The notes under the pieces were generated by a model, which saw nothing but the letters and a program-made list of their open reading frames with translations, searched no databases and was not told the DNA's origin. A DNA stretch of 9,465 nt from Bacteroidia bacterium (GTDB lineage Bacteria; Bacteroidota; Bacteroidia; Bacteroidales; CAJPTX01), in NCBI GenBank assembly GCA_905373625.1, contig CAJPTS010000052.1, positions 1-9,465 on the forward strand. Reading direction: 5' to 3'. Position 1 is the stretch's first letter. Every line of letters begins with the position of its first letter. This document shows, one piece after another, positions 5,709-9,465 of this stretch. Made by a program: the position numbers and the translations under genes.

Positions 5709-7454
5709 ATGGCAAATTTTTTTGAAGACAATAAGGCATTGAGTTTCCAGCTCGATCATCCTCTGATGCAGCGCATCGTGGAACTAAAAGAACAAGGTTT
5801 TACTACCGACCGCGATTCCGCTTACGCACCGCAGGACTTTGCCGATGCACTGGAAAACTACAGACAGGTGCTTGGAATTGTAGGCGAGATTTGTGGTGAC
5901 GTATTAGCGCCGAATGCAGAACGTGTGGATGCAGAAGGTCCAACAGTTGTAGACGGGCGTGTACATTACCACCCAGGAACGCAAGAAAATCACGACGCCT
6001 TGGCTAAGGCTGGCTTGTATGGCATGTCGCTACCTCGCGAATTCGGAGGTTTGAACTTCCCTATGATTCCTTACGTAATGGCAGCGGAACTTGTAAGTCG
6101 AGCCGATGGTGGTTTTGCAAACATATGGGGACTACAAGATTGCGCAGAAACCATACATGAGTTCGCGTCTGACGAACAACGCAAACAGTACTTACCTTTG
6201 GCAAATCAGGGTAAAACCTTTGCAATGGGGCTTACAGAGCCTGATGCTGGTTCTGATTTACAGGCAGTCATGCTCAAAGCACACTATGACGAGAAGCGTG
6301 GCACATGGCTTTTGAATGGTGTTAAGCGCTTTATTACGAATGGCGATGCTGACATTTCGTTGGTCATGGCGCGTTCTGAAGAAGGTACTACCGATGCTCG
6401 TGGAATCTCACTTTTCCTCTATGACAACAAGAAGAACGATTGTGTACGCGTACGACGCATAGAACATAAGATGGGGATCATCGGTTCGCCTACGTGCGAG
6501 CTTGTATTCAAAGATGCACCCGCAGAATTGGTCGGAGAGCGTAAGCTGGGGCTTATCAAGTATGTAATGTCCCTCATGAATGGTGCACGTTTGGGTGTTG
6601 CGGCGCAGAGTGTCGGGATTGCCGAAGCGGCCACACGCGAAGCTGAGAAGTATGCGAATGAGCGTGAGCAGTTCGGGAAGCTTATAAAAGACATCCCCGC
6701 AGTTAATGAAATGCTGGCACTCATGCGTACGAAAACAGACGCTGCCCGTGCACTACTCTATGAAACAACTCGTTACGTAGATATCTATAAATCCTTATTA
6801 CACATTCAGCGCGCGCGCACCCTAACGCCCGAAGAACGTGCCGAACTGAAGGAATATACGCGCTTGGTTGAAATGTTTACGCCACTTGCTAAGTTGTTTG
6901 GCAGTGAATTCTGCAACCAAGTAACTTATGATGCTGTGCAGGTACATGGCGGTACAGGGTACATGCGAGACTTCCCTGTGGAACGCCTCTATCGCGATGC
7001 ACGTATCACGAATATCTACGAAGGCACATCGCAGTTGCAAGTGGTAGCCGCCATTCGTTCCGTTCTTAACGGGGGACTTACGCAACGAATCGGAGTACTG
7101 GCGGCACAAGTAAAAGGCGATGGCTTTAAGAAAGAATGTGCCGTACTAAATGAAATGACAGAGCTCCTGAAGAAGGCAATTGAAGAGGTACAGAGCCCCA
7201 ACAATCCCAGCTATATAGATTTTCACGCACGGAGGCTTGTAGAGATCGGAGGCTTTATTGCTACTGCGTATCTCTTGATTCTAGACAGTGAGCGTTGCAC
7301 GTGCGAGAAGAACTGCTTCGAGCTGAGCGCCAGACGTTTTGTACGCTATGCCCAAGCCCAAATTTTGGAGCGTGTTATGCTGATAAATACTATCGACATA
7401 GATACTTTCCTAAGCGATTATGCACCGAAAGACGCTAATACGCCTCAGGCATAA
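5709..7454 (+). CDS. Large acyl-CoA dehydrogenase with C-terminal extension (ETF partner)
   Basis: From ATG 5709 the protein has 581 residues, against about 380 for butyryl-CoA dehydrogenases. I prefer this start to TTG 5697 because MANFFEDN matches the Bacteroidales family start as I remember it. It is an FAD enzyme forming or reducing the alpha-beta double bond of an acyl-CoA, exchanging electrons with ETF. Visible blocks: GLTEPDAGSD (174-183) for FAD/substrate, FITNG (208-212), NEREQFGKLI (318-327), and QVHGGTGYMRDFPVERLYRD (411-430). E438 in ITNIYEGTSQ is the expected catalytic base. About 25 residues near 360-385 (ending in TPEERAELKEYT) look like an insertion relative to short-chain enzymes. 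Residues about 455-581 form an extra C-terminal, mainly helical region, as in long-chain/ACAD9-type members, with a Cys cluster C530, C532, C536. Context beside bifurcating-type etfBA favours crotonyl-CoA reduction (butyrate formation; compare the etf-linked enzyme of Porphyromonas gingivalis), but chain length specificity cannot be read here. Confidence 0.93.
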   Translation: MANFFEDNKALSFQLDHPLMQRIVELKEQGFTTDRDSAYAPQDFADALENYRQVLGIVGEICGDVLAPNAERVDAEGPTVVDGRVHYHPGTQENHDALAKAGLYGMSLPREFGGLNFPMIPYVMAAELVSRADGGFANIWGLQDCAETIHEFASDEQRKQYLPLANQGKTFAMGLTEPDAGSDLQAVMLKAHYDEKRGTWLLNGVKRFITNGDADISLVMARSEEGTTDARGISLFLYDNKKNDCVRVRRIEHKMGIIGSPTCELVFKDAPAELVGERKLGLIKYVMSLMNGARLGVAAQSVGIAEAATREAEKYANEREQFGKLIKDIPAVNEMLALMRTKTDAARALLYETTRYVDIYKSLLHIQRARTLTPEERAELKEYTRLVEMFTPLAKLFGSEFCNQVTYDAVQVHGGTGYMRDFPVERLYRDARITNIYEGTSQLQVVAAIRSVLNGGLTQRIGVLAAQVKGDGFKKECAVLNEMTELLKKAIEEVQSPNNPSYIDFHARRLVEIGGFIATAYLLILDSERCTCEKNCFELSARRFVRYAQAQILERVMLINTIDIDTFLSDYAPKDANTPQA

Positions 7455-7484
7455 AAGTTACCAGAATATATTAACTCTTTGGAG

Positions 7485-9465
7485 ATGAAACGTTTACTAT
7501 TGTTGTTATTGTTGATCCCTTTTGTTTTTATGGGGTGTAAGGAGAATAAGATGCCCAAAGCTATAGATCTCGCCGATCTTGATACTACGGTGACTCCTGG
7601 CGAAGATTTCTATCAATATGCCAACGGAGGATGGATAAAACGTACCGAGATCCCTTCAGATCGGGTGCGTTATGGTGCTTTTGATATTCTACAAGAGCAA
7701 ACAGAAGAGAAAATCAAGGACATCCTCTTCCGTGCTTGGGAGCGCAAAGGCGATACAACCAACCAAGATTGGTTGAAAATAGGCGACTTCTATGCTTCGG
7801 GGATGGATACTGCAACCATCGAAGCAGCAGGTTTGACACCCTTAGCACCCGATCTCGATATCATTAAAAATCTGACCGAGCCTACAGACTTAGTGCGCGA
7901 ATTTGCACGGGAACGCCCCATCGGAGGTAGCGATCCGTTCTATGTAAGTGTCGATCAGGACAGTAAGGACGCCACGGCTTACATCTTGAATATCTCGCAG
8001 AGTGGTCTGGGTATGCCTGACCGCGACTACTATTTCGGCGATGACGATCGTACAAAAGCACTGCAAGATGCCTACATCAAGATGCTGACACGTCTCTTTG
8101 TCCTAATGGGTAGTGAGGAGGTTAATGCCACATCGATGGCAAGCGATGTCTTCGAACTAGAGCGTAAGATGGCTGACGCCTCGTTGTCGCGCCTCGAATA
8201 TCGCGATCCGCATCTCACCTACAACAAGATGACGGAAGAAGAATTACAAAAGCTTACCCCAAATATTGATTGGAAGGTCTTTTTCCAAAACTTGGGCGTT
8301 GATATGCCTAAAGAGGTTTTGGTGGATAACCCGAAGTTCTTACAAACCATAGATAAACTCCTACGCGAAACGCCTATCAATGTCTGGAAAGATTACTTGG
8401 CAGTGCATTTTGTAGCAGGCTATGCTTCTTCGTTGTCTCAACCTTTTGCAGACGCTTCGTTTGATTTTTATGGTAAGACCCTCTCAGGGCAACAAGTACA
8501 AAGCCCACGGTGGCGTCGGGTTATGCGCACCACGCAGGGCGTATTAGGCGAAGTGATTGGTAAAGCGTATGTAGCCGAAAACTTCCCACCAGAAGCCAAG
8601 GAACGCATGGTAACCCTAGTACAAAATCTTCGTGTCGCTTACCGTGAACGTATGGCAGAATTGCCTTGGATGAGTACTGAGACGAAGCAAAAAGCTCAAG
8701 AAAAGTTAGATGCCATCACCGTAAAAATAGGCTATCCGGATAAGTGGCGCGATTACACTGACCTGAGCATCTCGCGCGACAGCTACGTGCAGAACATTCG
8801 TAACGGACAGGTATTCCAGTTCATGTACACCATGTCTAAGCTGGGTAAGCCCGTAGATCGCACCGAGTGGTTTATGTATCCGCAAACGGTGAATGCTTAT
8901 TACAGTCCTGTGATGAACGAGATCGTATTCCCCGCTGCAATTTTACAACCCCCATTCTTCGATATGAATGCGGATGACGCTGTAAATTACGGCGCAATAG
9001 GTGTAGTGATCGGACACGAGATCACGCACGGTTTCGATGATCAGGGACGCCAGTACAACAAAGATGGAAATTTGCAAAACTGGTGGACAACCGAAGATTC
9101 TTTGCGCTTCACAGAATACTCCAAACTCTTAGTTGATCAGTTCAACGGCTTCGAGATGTTACCTGGTAAATTCGTAAATGGTAGTCTGACCTTGGGTGAA
9201 AACCTAGCAGATTACGGCGGATTAACCATCTCGGTACACGCCTTCCAGAAAGTATTGCAAGCGCAGGGCGAAGGTGCAGATGCGAAGGAAATTGATGGTT
9301 TCAAGCCCTTGCAACGTTTCTTCTTAGCATATGCTAAAGTATGGCGTAACCTAACACGTCCCGAAGAAATGGCACGACGCTTGGTTGAAGACGTACATGC
9401 GCCTGGTATCTTCCGCGTGGATGGTGGTGTCTATAATATTGATGCCTTCTATCAGGCTTTTGAAG
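7485..9465 (+). CDS. pepO: M13-family zinc metallopeptidase lipoprotein (PepO/neprilysin type), 3' end missing
   Basis: The frame is open from ATG 7485 to the window end (660 codons), and only about 20-25 C-terminal residues should be missing given the family's usual 675-690. A basic start and a leucine-rich stretch end in FMGC with C18 as the lipidation site, so the protein should be exported and anchored to a membrane. Residues about 33-410 are the M13 N-terminal (lid) domain. The catalytic domain has N470-A471-Y472-Y473 (substrate binding), VFPAAILQPPFFD (about 480-492), the zinc motif H511-E512-x-x-H515, and GENLADYGG with E572 as third zinc ligand and D576. H638 and R644 match neprilysin H711 and R717 in spacing. 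Everything needed for catalysis is present. It would cleave peptides up to moderate size in the periplasm or at the surface, as reported for PepO of Porphyromonas gingivalis. It starts 30 bases after the dehydrogenase stop with no terminator between, so read-through from the etf operon is plausible. Confidence 0.95.
   Translation, partial: MKRLLLLLLLIPFVFMGCKENKMPKAIDLADLDTTVTPGEDFYQYANGGWIKRTEIPSDRVRYGAFDILQEQTEEKIKDILFRAWERKGDTTNQDWLKIGDFYASGMDTATIEAAGLTPLAPDLDIIKNLTEPTDLVREFARERPIGGSDPFYVSVDQDSKDATAYILNISQSGLGMPDRDYYFGDDDRTKALQDAYIKMLTRLFVLMGSEEVNATSMASDVFELERKMADASLSRLEYRDPHLTYNKMTEEELQKLTPNIDWKVFFQNLGVDMPKEVLVDNPKFLQTIDKLLRETPINVWKDYLAVHFVAGYASSLSQPFADASFDFYGKTLSGQQVQSPRWRRVMRTTQGVLGEVIGKAYVAENFPPEAKERMVTLVQNLRVAYRERMAELPWMSTETKQKAQEKLDAITVKIGYPDKWRDYTDLSISRDSYVQNIRNGQVFQFMYTMSKLGKPVDRTEWFMYPQTVNAYYSPVMNEIVFPAAILQPPFFDMNADDAVNYGAIGVVIGHEITHGFDDQGRQYNKDGNLQNWWTTEDSLRFTEYSKLLVDQFNGFEMLPGKFVNGSLTLGENLADYGGLTISVHAFQKVLQAQGEGADAKEIDGFKPLQRFFLAYAKVWRNLTRPEEMARRLVEDVHAPGIFRVDGGVYNIDAFYQAFE

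Overview
The window looks like a chromosomal stretch from an anaerobic member of the Bacteroidota, probably order Bacteroidales and close to Porphyromonadaceae. Reasons: the EtfB, EtfA and acyl-CoA dehydrogenase proteins read like the Bacteroides/Porphyromonas forms as I remember them; a TAnnTTTG promoter element of the Bacteroidota type (TACTTTTG) lies just upstream of etfB; most starts lack a usable Shine-Dalgarno; and the last gene encodes a lipoprotein M13 (PepO-type) peptidase of the kind known in Porphyromonas. No search was run, so the taxonomy is inference. All genes are on the + strand.

Layout. (1) 1-411: 3' end of a flippase-like (LPG synthase TM, UPF0104) membrane protein, cut by the window edge. 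(2) 411-1646: a U32-family protein of the TrhP/YegQ type, overlapping the previous gene by one base. (3) 1770-3485: a methyl-accepting chemotaxis protein (MCP), standing alone and closed by a strong intrinsic terminator at 3505-3534. (4) 3535-3782: an AT-rich intergenic region ending in a candidate promoter. (5) 3783-7454: etfB, etfA and a large acyl-CoA dehydrogenase. (6) 7485 to the end: an M13 metallopeptidase lipoprotein lacking only its last residues.

How the genes work together. The clear functional unit is etfB-etfA-acd. EtfB has the sequence style of electron-bifurcating ETFs, and the neighbouring dehydrogenase keeps the FAD/acyl-CoA motifs and the catalytic Glu. Together they would form an acyl-CoA/enoyl-CoA redox module such as the crotonyl-CoA reduction step of butyrate-type fermentation. 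The M13 peptidase follows 30 bases later with no visible terminator, so it may share the transcript, although it would act outside the inner membrane. The flippase-like/U32 pair looks translationally coupled, but no shared function is evident. The MCP has methylation-site motifs and a canonical signalling tip, yet no che gene or motility gene is nearby.

No RNA gene, mobile element, CRISPR array or phage gene was seen. I see no convincing entirely new system. The most worthwhile leads are the orphan MCP in a lineage without flagella, the unusual C-terminal extension with a Cys cluster on the dehydrogenase, and the bifurcating-type ETF pairing.
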